A DNA stretch of 64,000 nucleotides, from positions 1 to 64,000 of the forward strand of contig JADJRU010000049.1 in assembly GCA_016712105.1 (NCBI GenBank). Direction: 5' to 3'. This DNA comes from Ahniella sp. GTDB lineage: Bacteria > Pseudomonadota > Gammaproteobacteria > Xanthomonadales > Ahniellaceae. Shown here in pieces: positions 48,961-60,903 of the stretch; the stretch's first letter is position 1, and every line of letters begins with the position of its first letter. Below the pieces are notes generated by a model, which worked only from the letters and a program-made list of their open reading frames with translations, was not told the origin of the DNA and searched no databases. A program made the position numbers and the translations under genes.

Positions 48961-49816
48961 GCACCCTGCCCGCCCTGAATAGCCCCTTGATTGATGCCGG
49001 CACGCTTCACTCTGCGCTCGGTCACGCCGACCTGCTGGTGGTCGATTGCCGCTTCGATTTGACCGATCCCGATGCTGGCCGGACTGCGTGGCTCGCGGGC
49101 CACATTGCCGGTGCCGTATACGCCGATCTCAATCGGGATTTGTCCGACCTGACGCAAACAGAGCGCGGCCGCCATCCCTTGCCGGATCCGTCTCGCCTGG
49201 CCAACACCCTGTCACGCCTGGGCTTTCGCCGCGAACAACTGGTCGTCGCCTACGATCAGGCCAATGGCGCCTATGCCGCCCGACTCTGGTGGATGCTGCG
49301 CTGGCTCGGACACGAGCGGGTTGCCGTGCTGGATGGCGGGTTTGCGGCGGCCAAAGCCGCCGGCTTGCCGATCGAATCGGGCGAAGTCGACGCTGCGCCG
49401 TCGCCGCGACTGGATCTATCGGGCAATGATCGCCTGCTCGTCGATTTTGCTGAACTCGACGAGGCACGCCAACAACCGGAGCGACTGTTGATCGATGCAC
49501 GCGGCGCCGAACGGTATCGCGGTGAGGTCGAGCCACTGGACCCGGTCGCGGGCCACATTCCCGGCGCCATCAATCGACCGTTTGCGTTGAATCTCGACAG
49601 CGACCAGCGATTCAAGTCGCCATCCGATTTGCGCACGGCGTTCGAGGCCCTGCTCGGCCATCGCTCGCCCGACCAGGTCATCCATCAGTGTGGTTCGGGC
49701 GTGACCGCCTGCCACAACCTGCTGGCCATGGAGCTCGCGGGATTACCGGGTTCGCGGCTGTTCGCGCCGTCCTGGAGTGGCTGGGTCGCCGACCGGAGTC
49801 GCCCGGTGGCGAAGGG

Positions 49817-49826
<10 letters not shown>
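48957..49826 (+). CDS. sseA: 3-mercaptopyruvate sulfurtransferase (rhodanese-type)
   Basis: 289 residues with two rhodanese domains (about 12-140 and 160-285). The active-site loop is CGSGVTA, the form typical of mercaptopyruvate sulfurtransferases rather than thiosulfate enzymes. Transfers sulfur from 3-mercaptopyruvate to thiol acceptors. The stop at 49826 lies at the edge of the poly-G anomaly but the sequence up to it reads well. Confidence 0.9.
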
Positions 49827-51490
<1,664 letters not shown>

Positions 51491-51513
51491 GGAGTGTCCT
51501 CGGAGAAGGGATT

Positions 51514-52257
51514 TCATGAACCGACAGCGAGTTTTCCCGCCGCAATCAGCAGGACCACAGCAAGGATCCGACGCAGATGCGGAATCTGCAATCGTCGGGT
51601 CCCGAGCTCGGTGCCGATCAAGGCCCCGAGCAGAACCGCCAGCAACCACCAAGGGGTTGCCGATGACCATTGTGCCGTCGCCCAGACACCGGCAAGCCCC
51701 GCCAATGAATTGATGAGGACAAACCCGGCCGACAGACCACTGGCCACACGCGTATTGCTCCAATGGAACAACAACACCAGCGGACTCAGGAAGATGGCGC
51801 CGCCGGTGCCGCTCAAACCGGCCACCACACCGATGGTGGCGCCGACGATCAACGCCAGCCAGATGGGTGGCACCCGAACATCGGCATCCGAAATCGGGGC
51901 CCGCTCGGCGCTGCGCCACAATTCGATCGCACTCAGCAGCAACACCACGGCCAAGGCCTGTTTGATCAAGTGGGCATCGATCTGCCATTGCGCTGCGAGA
52001 TACGCACACGGCGCCGAAGCCAGCACAAATGGCAACAGCCGTCGCCACGGCAACATGCCGGCGCGGGCATAACGGTACACACCGATACTCGCGACCAGAA
52101 CATTGAGCAACAATGCCGTCGGTCGCAGCGTTGCCGGCGCCACGGCTGCCAGCGCCATCACGGCGATGTAACCCGACGCACCGGCATGGCCCACCGATGC
52201 GTACAACACGGCGACCACCAGAAACGCCACCGCCAGCAAGACATCCATCGGGACCAT
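51514..52257 (-). CDS. sulfite exporter TauE/SafE family membrane protein
   Basis: About 247 residues. Seven to eight hydrophobic helices; the N-terminal GHAGASGYIAVMAL and the mid-protein GLSGTGGAIFLSPLVLLF glycine-rich repeats are TauE/SafE signatures. Starts at ATG 52257 (ATG 52248 is also possible), overlapping xerC by 17 bases. Exports a sulfur compound or small anion by family membership; substrate unknown. Cotranscribed with xerC and perhaps the propeller gene 23 bp downstream. Confidence 0.85.
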   Translation of the reverse strand: MVPMDVLLAVAFLVVAVLYASVGHAGASGYIAVMALAAVAPATLRPTALLLNVLVASIGVYRYARAGMLPWRRLLPFVLASAPCAYLAAQWQIDAHLIKQALAVVLLLSAIELWRSAERAPISDADVRVPPIWLALIVGATIGVVAGLSGTGGAIFLSPLVLLFHWSNTRVASGLSAGFVLINSLAGLAGVWATAQWSSATPWWLLAVLLGALIGTELGTRRLQIPHLRRILAVVLLIAAGKLAVGS

Positions 52258-52273
52258 GATCGCAATCGTTTCC

Positions 52274-53197
52274 TCAGGGTTTCCGCGCACGCGGATGGGC
52301 AGCATCGTAAACCTTGGCCAGATGCTGGAAATCGAGATGCGTGTAGATCTGCGTGGTGGCGATGTCGGCGTGCCCGAGCAACTCCTGCACCGCGCGCAGG
52401 TTGCCGCTGGATTCGAGCACGTGGGAGGCGCAGGAATGCCGAAGCATGTGTGGATGCACGCGCTGCCAGACTCCTTGTCGCTGCGCCCAGGTCTTCAGTC
52501 GGGCCTGGACGTTGCGAACCGAGATGGCCTGTTCCCCACGCGCGGTGAACATGGGTTGTGCCGGCGAGGACGGCGCCTGCCCTGCTTGCCACGCTGCCAG
52601 CGCCTTGGCGGCCATGCTGCCTACGGGCACCACCCGGGTGCGCTGGCCCTTGCCGAGTACACGGACCAATCCTTCAGCGGCGTCGTAGTCGTGCCATCGA
52701 AGATTGACCAGTTCACTGAGGCGCAAGGCCGACGAATAGAACAACTCGAACATGGCGCGATCGCGCACCGCCAACGGGTCGCCCTCGGGAAAATCGAGCA
52801 ACGCGTCCAACTGGTCGGCATCCAGCACCGAGGGCAATTTGCGTGGTGACTTGGGCGCACGGATACCCCGCGCCGGATTCGCACCCAGGACCCGCTCGCG
52901 GATCAGGTAGTCGAAGAACGACCGCAGGGCCGACAGTTTGCGCGCGAGGCTCTTGCCGGACAAACCGTTGCGGTGGGCCTGCGCCACGAAGGCACGCACA
53001 TGCTCGGCTCGGACCTGCGGCCAATCCAGAACCGGACTGAGTGAACGGCTCCAATCGGCAAATCGCTGCAGATCTTCGGCGTAGGCTGCAATCGTGCCCG
53101 GCGACAGCCCGCGCTCCACCTCCGCATGGCGCAGGAAAGCCCGTTGCAGCGGGCTTTGGGGCGCCGGATCGGCGCTGGTTGGCGGAGACTTGTTCAC
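52274..53197 (-). CDS. xerC: tyrosine recombinase XerC
   Basis: 307 residues. An N-terminal SAM-like core-binding domain (about 10-105) precedes the catalytic domain with Arg (SSALRLSEL), Lys (LGKGQRTR), His-x2-Arg (HPHMLRHSCASH), His (LGHADIATT) and the Tyr nucleophile (QIYTHLD). The tail LDFQHLAKVYDAAHPRARK points to XerC rather than XerD. With XerD it resolves chromosome dimers at dif. Confidence 0.93.
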   Translation of the reverse strand: MNKSPPTSADPAPQSPLQRAFLRHAEVERGLSPGTIAAYAEDLQRFADWSRSLSPVLDWPQVRAEHVRAFVAQAHRNGLSGKSLARKLSALRSFFDYLIRERVLGANPARGIRAPKSPRKLPSVLDADQLDALLDFPEGDPLAVRDRAMFELFYSSALRLSELVNLRWHDYDAAEGLVRVLGKGQRTRVVPVGSMAAKALAAWQAGQAPSSPAQPMFTARGEQAISVRNVQARLKTWAQRQGVWQRVHPHMLRHSCASHVLESSGNLRAVQELLGHADIATTQIYTHLDFQHLAKVYDAAHPRARKP

Positions 53198-53568
53198 AGC
53201 CGGTGTTGTTCGACCTTGAGTTGCCGGATGCTGTTGTACTCTAAACTGATGAAGATTTCCTATCTCATTGATTGCATGGGCTTTTATAAAAAGACCCGGT
53301 TCTGAATCTTGACAGTTGGCGGCTCGGCTGGTCGGCCCGCCGCATCAACGTTTGCGGGGGTTTCGCACAGAGTTATCCACAGGCTGGGTGCATGATCGGG
53401 GAAGTGCTTCCGAAGGTCGCCCGGATCATTCTGCACGGACGAGCCGCTTCACCTCGAATCCGTGCAACCGGACACATTTTTCTGCCCGGATTGTGTCAGG
53501 GACCGAAACCAGTGGGTCATCCTTCGCCTGCTAAACTGATCGTCTTCCCTTTGGTGCAGGATGAAGTG
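53198..53568. other. divergent region xerC / argS with a DnaA-box match
   Basis: About 370 bp with no gene. TTATCCACA (53373-53381), within CACAGAGTTATCCACAGG, is a perfect DnaA-box consensus. A second near palindrome (GGGCTTTTATAAAAAGACCC) lies at about 53279-53298. No cluster of DnaA boxes or AT-rich unwinding element is seen, so this is not an obvious oriC. Confidence 0.5.
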
Positions 53569-55324
53569 GTGAAAGAGCTGATTCGTACGCTGATCGACGA
53601 GACCTGCAAGGCGTTGGCTGACGCAGGTGAACTGCCGGCCGTGGCGCTGCCCGACTACGTCATCGAACGCACGCGCAACAAGACGCATGGCGACTTCGCA
53701 GTCAACATCGCATTGCAGTTGGCGAAGCTGGCCCAGCGCAAACCGCGCGACGTGGCCGAACTCATTGTCTCGCGACTGCCGGCGCATGCCGACATCGCCA
53801 AGGTCGAGATTGCCGGCCCCGGGTTCATCAACCTGTTCCTGCACGCCGATGCGCTGACGCGCACTGTCGCCCGTGTGCTCGACAATCCGCGCTACGGCTT
53901 CGCCACCCGGCTCACGCGCGTCGATCACCGTCGAGTATGTGTCGGCGAACCCCAATGGTCCGCTGCATGTCGGTCATGGTCGTGGCGCTGCCTATGGTTC
54001 GTCGCTCGCCAGCCTGCTCGAAGCCGGCGGCTACACGGTACATCGCGAGTTCTACGTCAACGATGCCGGCCGGCAGATGGACATCCTCGCGTGCAGCGTC
54101 TGGTTGCGTTACATCGAACTCGGCGGTGACACGATCCGCTTCCCCGACAATGGTTACCAGGGTGACTATGTCCATGGCATCGCACGCGAACTGCGCCTGA
54201 ACGATGGCGGCAGCCTGCATCGGCCTGCGGCCGACGTGCTTGGCGACTTGCCGCTCGACGAATCCCAGGGCGGTGACAAGGAAGCGCATGTCGACGCATT
54301 GATCGTGCGGGCGCGCACCTTGCTCGGCGATGCCGACTATCAGCGCCTGTTCAACGCCGGCCTGAAAGCCTGCCTGACTGACATCAAGGATGACCTGGCC
54401 GGCTTTGGCGTCACTTACGACAACTGGTTCTCGGAGAAATCGCTCAGCACCAGCGGCGCCGTGCAACGTGCGATCGACGTACTGAAGTCCCAGGGCCACA
54501 TGTACGAACAGGAAGGCGCCTTGTGGTTCCGTGCGACCACGTTCGGCGACGAGAAAGATCGTGTGGTCGTGCGCGAAAATGGCGCCACCACTTATTTCGC
54601 ATCCGACATCGCTTACCTGTTGAACAAGTTCGATCGTGGCTTCGAGCGCGCGATCTATGTGTTCGGCGCCGATCACCATGGGTACGTCGCCCGCCTCAAG
54701 GCAGCGGCCCAGGGCCTCGGGGTCGATCCCAACCGACTCGAAATCAAGCTGGTGCAATTCGCCATCCTGTTTGAAGGCGGCGAGAAGCAGCAGATGTCGA
54801 CGCGCAAAGGCAAGTTCGTCACCTTGCGCGACTTGCGCGAAGACATCGGCAAGGACGCTGCGCGCTTCTTCTACGTGATGCGCAGCCACGACCAGCACCT
54901 CGACTTCGATCTCGACCTGGCGCGCTCGCAGTCACTCGACAACCCCGTGCATTACCTGCATTACACCCATGCCCGACTGTGCGGCATTTTCCGCAACTCG
55001 GTCGACAAGGGCCTTGGTTATGACCCCGCACTCGCGCGATCGGCTTTGGCCGAACTCAGCGAGCCCCAGGCGATCGATGTGCTGCAGCGGCTTGCCGCGT
55101 GGCCCGAACTGGTCGAAGCCGCGGTCGAGAACCGTTCGCCACACTTGCTCGTCAACGCCTTGCGTGAACTCGCCTCGGCGTTCAACGGCTTCTACAACGA
55201 GCACACCGTGCTGGTCGATTCCGGCTCGTTACGCTGCGCACGAATGGCGTTGGCCGAGGCGGTCCGCCAGGTGTTGCGTCAGGGCCTGGACGTGATCGGC
55301 GTCAGTGCACCGGAGCGCATCTGA
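53569..55324 (+). CDS. argS: arginyl-tRNA synthetase (apparent frameshift)
   Basis: About 585 residues. GTG 53569 begins VKELIRTLIDETCKALADAG, with AGGA near 53558. The N-terminal half breaks at about 53912 (frame runs on as unrelated sequence), while the next frame resumes IT-VEYVSANPNGPLHVGHGR, the class I HIGH motif region, and continues to the stop at 55324 with KMSKS as MSTRKGKF. ArgS charges tRNA-Arg and is essential, so a real null is unlikely. It is followed without a gap by the SPOR gene. Confidence 0.9.
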
Positions 55325-55887
55325 TGGCCAAGGCACGCCCTCAGGCGAAACGTACCAATGGTGGCGGCGGCACAGGACGCGGCCCGATTCCGTGGTGGAT
55401 CTCGTTGCTCGCCGGCATGCTGATTGGCCTCGGCCTGGCGGCCGTGGTGATGATGAAAGGTTGGGCACCCAGTCTGCGTAATGAGCCGGCCGCTCCCACA
55501 CCGCCTGCGAAGCAGGAACCGGTCCCGGCCGAACCCGAAAAACCGAAGTACGGTTTTTATGAAGTGCTGCCGGAAATGGAAGTGGTGGTGCCCGACGCCG
55601 AAGTCAAACAACAGGCGAAACAGGAACCACCGCCGGCACTCGATCCGGGCACCCAGTACGTGCTGCAAGCTGCATCGTTCCGGAATGCCGGTGATGCCGA
55701 AAGCCTGAAAGCCAAACTGGCGCTGCTGGGACTTCGCGCGAACGTGCGGACGGTGGCGATCAACGGCCAGGACTATTTCCGCGTTCGCGTCGGCCCCTTC
55801 GCCGACCTGCGTGAACTTGATGCCGCACGCAGCCAACTCGAAGCGAACGGCCTTCAGGCCATCGCGCTCAAGGAAGCCGCACAATAA
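55324..55887 (+). CDS. membrane-anchored SPOR-domain protein (FtsN-like)
   Basis: 187 residues. A single membrane helix (about 24-45, WWISLLAGMLIGLGLAAVVM) follows a short basic N-terminus; a Pro/Glu-rich linker (about 50-105) leads to a C-terminal SPOR domain (QYVLQAASFRNAGDAESLKA to the end). SPOR domains bind peptidoglycan lacking stem peptides and localise to the division site. Lies directly downstream of argS, a common arrangement. I do not claim it is FtsN itself. Confidence 0.85.
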   Translation: MAKARPQAKRTNGGGGTGRGPIPWWISLLAGMLIGLGLAAVVMMKGWAPSLRNEPAAPTPPAKQEPVPAEPEKPKYGFYEVLPEMEVVVPDAEVKQQAKQEPPPALDPGTQYVLQAASFRNAGDAESLKAKLALLGLRANVRTVAINGQDYFRVRVGPFADLRELDAARSQLEANGLQAIALKEAAQ

Positions 55888-55917
55888 ACCGGGTTCACGC
55901 CCATGGAGGAATCGGAC

Positions 55918-56331
55918 ATGACCACACACCCCGCCGCCGGCCATCGTTTCCCGGCCTTGATCCTCGCCCTGTTGTGTGCATTCGTGCCCGTTGTCGCCAC
56001 CGCGCAGGACACCGCATCCGCAGACGAAGATGTTGCTGCAGCACCTGACGAAGAACTGCTGAACGTGGATCCCCCACGGCCGGCCGATGTACCGATTCCA
56101 GACAAGATTCCAAGCCCGGACGAAGAGCCCCCCGCCGTGACGATCCGCAACGACGGCGGGACGGTCATCGAGGAGTATCGCCAGGCCGGCAAACTCACGA
56201 TGGTGCGGGTCACGCCGGAGAACGGCATCACCTACACCTATCTCGACACCGATGGTGACGGCCGACTGGAAGGGGATCCAAAAGACGGTCCCGTTTCGCC
56301 GGTTTATTACACGCTGTACGAGTGGGAGTAA
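55918..56331 (+). CDS. DUF2782 secreted protein
   Basis: About 137 residues from ATG 55918 (GGAGGAA upstream); ATG 55903 is in frame but has a worse site. Signal peptide to about residue 29 (ends TAQ). The C-terminal domain VTIRNDGGTVIEEYRQAGKL and VTPENGITYTYLDTDGDGR are DUF2782 landmarks. An acidic, Pro-rich linker precedes it. Function unknown; often in cell-envelope or DNA-related neighbourhoods. Confidence 0.8.
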   Translation: MTTHPAAGHRFPALILALLCAFVPVVATAQDTASADEDVAAAPDEELLNVDPPRPADVPIPDKIPSPDEEPPAVTIRNDGGTVIEEYRQAGKLTMVRVTPENGITYTYLDTDGDGRLEGDPKDGPVSPVYYTLYEWE

Positions 56332-56333
56332 GT

Positions 56334-56774
56334 GTGAGCGAGACCCGCACGATCAGCATTCGCAAGCTCGAGAGCGTCAATGCGCTGAAAGCGGCCTGGG
56401 GCGTGATGAAAGAGTTGCGCCCCCATCTCGATCTCGAACAATTCCTGAGTCTGTATGCCGAAGCGCGCGAGGAAGGTTATCTACTCGCCGGCTTGTTCGA
56501 CAGTCAGGAACTGAAGTGTGTGGCGGGTTATCGATACCTGACCATGCTCGTCCGTGGCAAAAGCCTGTATGTCGATGACCTGGTCACGACCGAAAGTGGC
56601 CGCAGTGCCGGTTATGGGCGGCTGATGCTGCAATGGCTGGAGCGCGAGGCCGCAAGAATGAAATGCAGCGAACTGCATCTCGACTCCGGCGTCCAGCGCG
56701 AACGGGCTCATCGTTTCTACTTCGCCCAAGGCATGACCATCAAGGCGTATCACTTCACGAGGCCATTGCCATGA
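56334..56774 (+). CDS. GNAT family N-acetyltransferase
   Basis: About 146 residues from GTG 56334, 2 bases after the upstream stop with GGAG upstream. Acetyl-CoA binding motif A includes RSAGYGRLMLQWLEREA (R/Q-x2-G-x-G/A style), and the acceptor-site strand LHLDSGVQRERAHRFYFAQG is typical. Substrate not predictable. Stop overlaps the ycgL start (ATGA). Confidence 0.8.
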   Translation: MSETRTISIRKLESVNALKAAWGVMKELRPHLDLEQFLSLYAEAREEGYLLAGLFDSQELKCVAGYRYLTMLVRGKSLYVDDLVTTESGRSAGYGRLMLQWLEREAARMKCSELHLDSGVQRERAHRFYFAQGMTIKAYHFTRPLP

Positions 56775-57028
56775 TCGCGTACGTCTATCGCAGTGAACGC
56801 AAGCAGGATACCTATCTGTACCTGCGCGAGATGGATGCCTTCGCGCTTGCGCCCGAAGCCATCGTCAAGACACTGCTACCGCTCAACTTCTCGTTCTCGT
56901 TCGAACTCACGCCCGAGCGCAAGCTGGCGCGGGGTGATGCCGCCATCGTCTTCGCGAACCTGCGCTCGATCGGCTACCACATCCAGTTCCCGCCGCGTGA
57001 CGACCTCGGGCACTCCGAGTCCGAATAA
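56771..57028 (+). CDS. YcgL domain protein
   Basis: 85 residues, starting MIAYVYRSERKQDTYLYL, the YcgL signature, with the tail IGYHIQFPPRDD. YcgL is a small soluble protein of unclear, possibly RNA-associated, role. Fifth gene of the argS unit, coupled to the acetyltransferase. Confidence 0.9.
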   Translation: MIAYVYRSERKQDTYLYLREMDAFALAPEAIVKTLLPLNFSFSFELTPERKLARGDAAIVFANLRSIGYHIQFPPRDDLGHSESE

Positions 57029-57186
57029 GAACGCGCTTTGCGGTCGGGGCTCAGGGGAAAGTTGGCCGCACCCTTTCAACTGTGGGAGCGGCTTGAGCCG
57101 CGATGCGACGATGCCTGAACAGTGCAGCCTCCCCGATGTTCGGTAGCTGTCACGCTACTCGTCATTGTTTCGGTTACTCCCCCCGC

Positions 57187-57280
57187 TCGTCATCCCCGCG
57201 CAAGCGGGGATCCATTCGATGCGACCAGGTTTGGGTCGTGTGGTACCCGAGTGGTTTCCCGCTCTCGCGGGAATGACGGA
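57187..57280. repeat. bacterial intergenic palindromic repeat pair
   Basis: CCCCGC-GCAA-GCGGGG and TTCCCGC-TCTC-GCGGGAA hairpins, with outer ends GTCATCCCCGC and GCGGGAATGAC inverted. This is the common intergenic inverted-repeat pattern. The rest of 57029-57364 holds no gene. Confidence 0.7.
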
Positions 57281-57364
57281 CTGGGTGTGTGCCACGATCG
57301 TTTGGACGCCCGTTTTCGCCGGCCCCTCCGCTCGTCATCCCCTCGGCTTCAGCCGCGATGCAAC

Positions 57365-58629
57365 CTACGCCATCCGCTGCAGCGTCAGCCCGACGATGTA
57401 CGCACAGTAGGTTCCGAGTGCGTAACCGAGCACGGCCAGCAACACACCGACTGGCGCCAACGCCGGATGGAACGCCGAGGCGACGACGGGCGCCGAGGCG
57501 GCGGCACCGATGTTGGCCTGTGAGCCGACCGCAAGGAAAACGCAGGCGCACGGATGATCTTCGCGACGATCAGCAGGACCAGGCCATGCGTGAGGATCCA
57601 GATGATGCCGAGTGCGAACAGCCACGGCTTGTCGAGCAGTGCCTTCAGGTCCATGTGCATGCCGATGCTGGCGACGAGGAAATACAGCATCGCGGTGCCG
57701 ATGCGTGAGGCGCCGGCACCTTCCATGGTTCGTGCACGCGTGAAGCTGAGCAGCACGCCGAAGGTGGTCGCCAGCACCACCAGCCAGAAGAATCCGGAGG
57801 TGAGGCTGTAATCCTTCAGGTTCCACTCCGCGGGCAAGGAGGCGATCCACTCGACCAAGGGCCCAGCCAGGAAATGCGACAGACCGGTGACGCCAAACGC
57901 CAAGCCCAGAATGATCATCAAGTCGGCGAGGGTCGGGATCCGGTCGTGTTGGGCCTGAAAGGCCGCCATACGGTCCTTCAAGGCTTCGATGGCCGAGGTA
58001 TCGGCACCGACCCATCGATCGAACTTCGCGGCCTTTCCGGCCAGCAGCAGCAAACCTGCCATCCACAGATTCGCTACCAGCACATCAACCGCCACGAATT
58101 GCCCAAACAGCGTCGAATCGACCTGGAAAACTTCCTTCATCGCGGCTTGATTGGCACCACCACCGATCCAGCTGCCGGCGAGTGTGCTCATGCCGCGCCA
58201 GGTGTCGCCGGCCACGGTTTCCGGATGGATCACCGCAAGCGCCTGAAACGACACGATGGCGCCCAGCATGACGCCAGCCGTGCCACTGAGAAACATCACC
58301 AGAGCCTTGGGCCCGAGCCGCATCAGGCCCTTGGCGTCGATGGCGATACACAGCAGCACCAGCGAACTGGGCAGCAGGTAATCGCGCGCCATCGGATAGA
58401 TCTTCGACAGGGAGCCGTCCACCACACCTGCCGTATTGAGGATCGCAGGAATCAGGTAACACAGCAGCAACGCCGGAACGATGCCGTAGAAACGTTTCCA
58501 GAAGCCGTCCGGGCGCGAACTGCCCCAGAAGACAAAGCCAAGTGTGGCCGCGAGGATGCCCAGCACGACTGCGTCGTTCTGGATGAGGGCCGTCGAAACC
58601 GCCGGCAGGGTGTCAGTGGGAGTCGCCAT
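57365..58629 (-). CDS. DUF819 family membrane protein (apparent frameshift at the C-terminus)
   Basis: About 421 residues from ATG 58629. At least ten hydrophobic segments; central GSWIGGGANQAAMKEVF is a DUF819 signature. Near 57545, in a TTTT run (minus strand), the frame needs one more T: KIIRAPAF then FLAVGSQANIGAAASAPVVA, ending at 57365 with LTLQRMA. Without the shift the C-terminus becomes Arg/Ser-rich. DUF819 is a predicted permease; cargo unknown. Confidence 0.85.
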
Positions 58630-58748
58630 AACCCCGCACTCTAACGTCACTTAGTCCGGCGATGCGAGAGGATCGGTTTGTTTCGTGCGTGCGCTGGGCC
58701 AGGCATTGGCGTTAGTCTCAATGGGCAAGGCAACAGGACGACAAGACC

Positions 58749-59351
58749 ATGGAAAACACTTCCGGACAGGGCGCTGCCGCAGCGGTACCCGCTGAAATCG
58801 ACCGCTGGAACTGGGGCGCGTTTCTGTTGCACTGGGTCTGGGGCATCGGCAACAACACGTTCATCGCATTGCTCGCGTTCGTTCCCCTCGTCAACCTGAT
58901 CATTCCGTTCGTGCTGGGTGCGCGCGGCAGCGCCTGGGCTTGGCGCAACAAACGCTGGGACAGTGTGGAAGAGTTTCGCCGCGTGCAGCGTGCCTGGGCC
59001 AAGTGGGCGGTGATCCTGTATCTCGCGATGGTCGGCATGTTGGTGCTCATGATTTTCGGGCTGAGCGCCTCGTTCAAGAGTTCCGATGCATTCCAGATGT
59101 CGCTCAGCACCCTGCGCGCGAACGACGACGCCATGGCCATGCTCGGCCGTCCGCTCGACACCGGCTTCCCGATGGGCAGCATCGAAACCAGCGGCGGCTC
59201 CGGCCACGCCAACCTCAACTACTCGGTCAGCGGCCCGAAGGGCAGCGGCACGATCTACGCCGAAGCGCACAAGCGCCAGGGCGCCTGGACGCTCACATCG
59301 GTGACCTTTGTTCCCGACGACAGTGCGGAAACAATGGAACTGGTCGAATGA
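58749..59351 (+). CDS. Coa1-family (cytochrome oxidase assembly-factor-like) membrane protein
   Basis: 200 residues. Hydrophobic segments at about 22-58 and 85-110 leave a C-terminal periplasmic part with the Coa1-type SIETSGGSGHANLNYSVSG and GTIYAEAHKRQGAWTL. The Coa1 domain in mitochondria binds an early Cox1 intermediate; bacterial members are poorly characterised. Stand-alone gene. Confidence 0.75.
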   Translation: MENTSGQGAAAAVPAEIDRWNWGAFLLHWVWGIGNNTFIALLAFVPLVNLIIPFVLGARGSAWAWRNKRWDSVEEFRRVQRAWAKWAVILYLAMVGMLVLMIFGLSASFKSSDAFQMSLSTLRANDDAMAMLGRPLDTGFPMGSIETSGGSGHANLNYSVSGPKGSGTIYAEAHKRQGAWTLTSVTFVPDDSAETMELVE

Positions 59352-59360
59352 CCGGCGCCC

Positions 59361-60684
59361 TCATTCAAAGCCATCCTTGAACAGTGCGAACAGTCGTTCC
59401 GAGTCGATGGCCGCAAAGACATCGGAACTGTTGTTCGTGTCGCCCGGATCCAGGTTCGACGCATCGGAATCGAAGACAACGACCTGGCCATCGTCACTCA
59501 GATCCGTGACGTTCCCTGATGTGTTGTTGCCATCCCCATTGGCTTGCGTGCTGCTGAGTCGCAGCATGCTGCCGTTGAGGGCGCGCCAGGACCAGGCCTG
59601 CTGCTGGATGCCCACCTGCGCGCTGCCGCACTGCATGACGACATTGCCGCTGTTGTCGGCTTTGGGTTCTTCGCAGACGGTCGCACCGGGCGGCACCGGC
59701 ACGCTCACCGTTGTCGACGCCTGCAAGTCCCGAACGAACACGCGGCTGCCGCTGATGCCGGCGCCGGACTGGAACGACCGGAACGCAACGTACCGACCGT
59801 TGCTTGAGACGGACGGCTGATCCGACGAAGTCGAGAACGGCACACCGTTCGAGAACTTGCTGACCAGACTGGTTGTGCCGGCGATGCGATCCCGGACGTA
59901 CACGTCTTCGAGATTGCCTGGATTGGCGCCGTCCATCGGGGTGTCGGTAGCGAACACCAGCAAACCGGCCATCTGACGACAAGGCCTTGTTCGACAGTGC
60001 GCGACTGGGACCGGCGCCGGGCACTTCGGATGAATCCACGCTCGCCAGCTCCACCGGACCAAGTTGACCACCGTCGACGTTGACGACAAAGATGTCGGGC
60101 GCGTTGTTGGTATCACCGGAAACCAGATTCGACGCATCCGACCAGAACGCCACGAACCGGCCATCCGCCGAAGTCGCAACAAAACGTGATGCACCGTTTG
60201 GCAACGCACCGCCCAGGCCCCGGCTGACCAATCGCGTGTCGAAACCAACTTCGTTCTGCGGCAGCGAGATCTGGTGGCTGACATAGACATCGGTGAAGTT
60301 GCCCTGATTGCCACCGAGATTGGTTGCCAACGTTTCGAATGCCACCACACTGCCGCTGCCCGATGCGGATGGGGCAAAACAGTTGCCGTTGCCGAGCGCC
60401 TGCATCGCCAGCACGATCGATTCGGCTGCGGGCGTCGCTGCGGCGGTATCGGCGCGATAGAGATTCTGGGCTCCGTTTGCCACGACCCCGAGATTGCTCG
60501 AGGTCGATACGAAGAAGATGAATCGGCCGTCGCCCGAAACGGCAGGATCACGTGTCCCGGCCAGCGGCTCGGCATTCGTCACCGGATTCAGGATCCGGCC
60601 GGCGAGGATCAATTCGGCATGCGCCGAACCAGTCATGCCACCTGCCATCAAGCTGATGGCCATCCATGTTGTCGCCTGCCGCAT
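59361..60684 (-). CDS. secreted PD40/TolB-like beta-propeller protein, frameshifted
   Basis: Signal peptide MRQATTWMAISLMAGGMTGS onward to AHA at 60684. Repeated blades with SxDGRFxxF and DSDASNLDPGDTNNSSDVFA-type motifs. At about 59960 the frame must change once (SSDGRFAG, then LLVFATDTP). The C-terminus FALFKDGFE ends with the same x-F-x-x-GFE tail as other secreted proteins here. About 440 residues in total. Confidence 0.75.
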
Positions 60685-60769
60685 CTTCGTTCTCCGGGTT
60701 GTCTACCAGGTGAATACACAGAATGGTGGCCTGACTTGTCATGGTCTTGGCGTGGCGGTGAGGCAAGTA

Positions 60770-60902
60770 TGAGGTTGCCGCGTCGCTGCGCTCCTCGCAA
60801 CGACGGAATGAAGGAAACAACGCGGTCCTGAAACCCTCGTCACTACGAGGCCCTGTCATTGCGAGGCCCCGTCACTACGAGGCCCCGTCATTGCGATAGC
60901 GC
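60770..60902. repeat. intergenic repeats: common GC palindrome and a 16-bp tandem
   Basis: GAGGTTGCCGCGTCGCTGCG followed by CTCCTCGCAA is a widespread intergenic palindrome. After it, four 16-bp units (60838, 60854, 60870, 60886) alternate CGTCACTACGAGGCCC and TGTCATTGCGAGGCCC, with the last diverged. Confidence 0.8.
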
Positions 60903-60903
60903 G

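Noticed and set aside
53341..53381. Possible oriC
   Set aside because: Only one DnaA box, no AT-rich unwinding element, no dnaA, dnaN or rpmH nearby.
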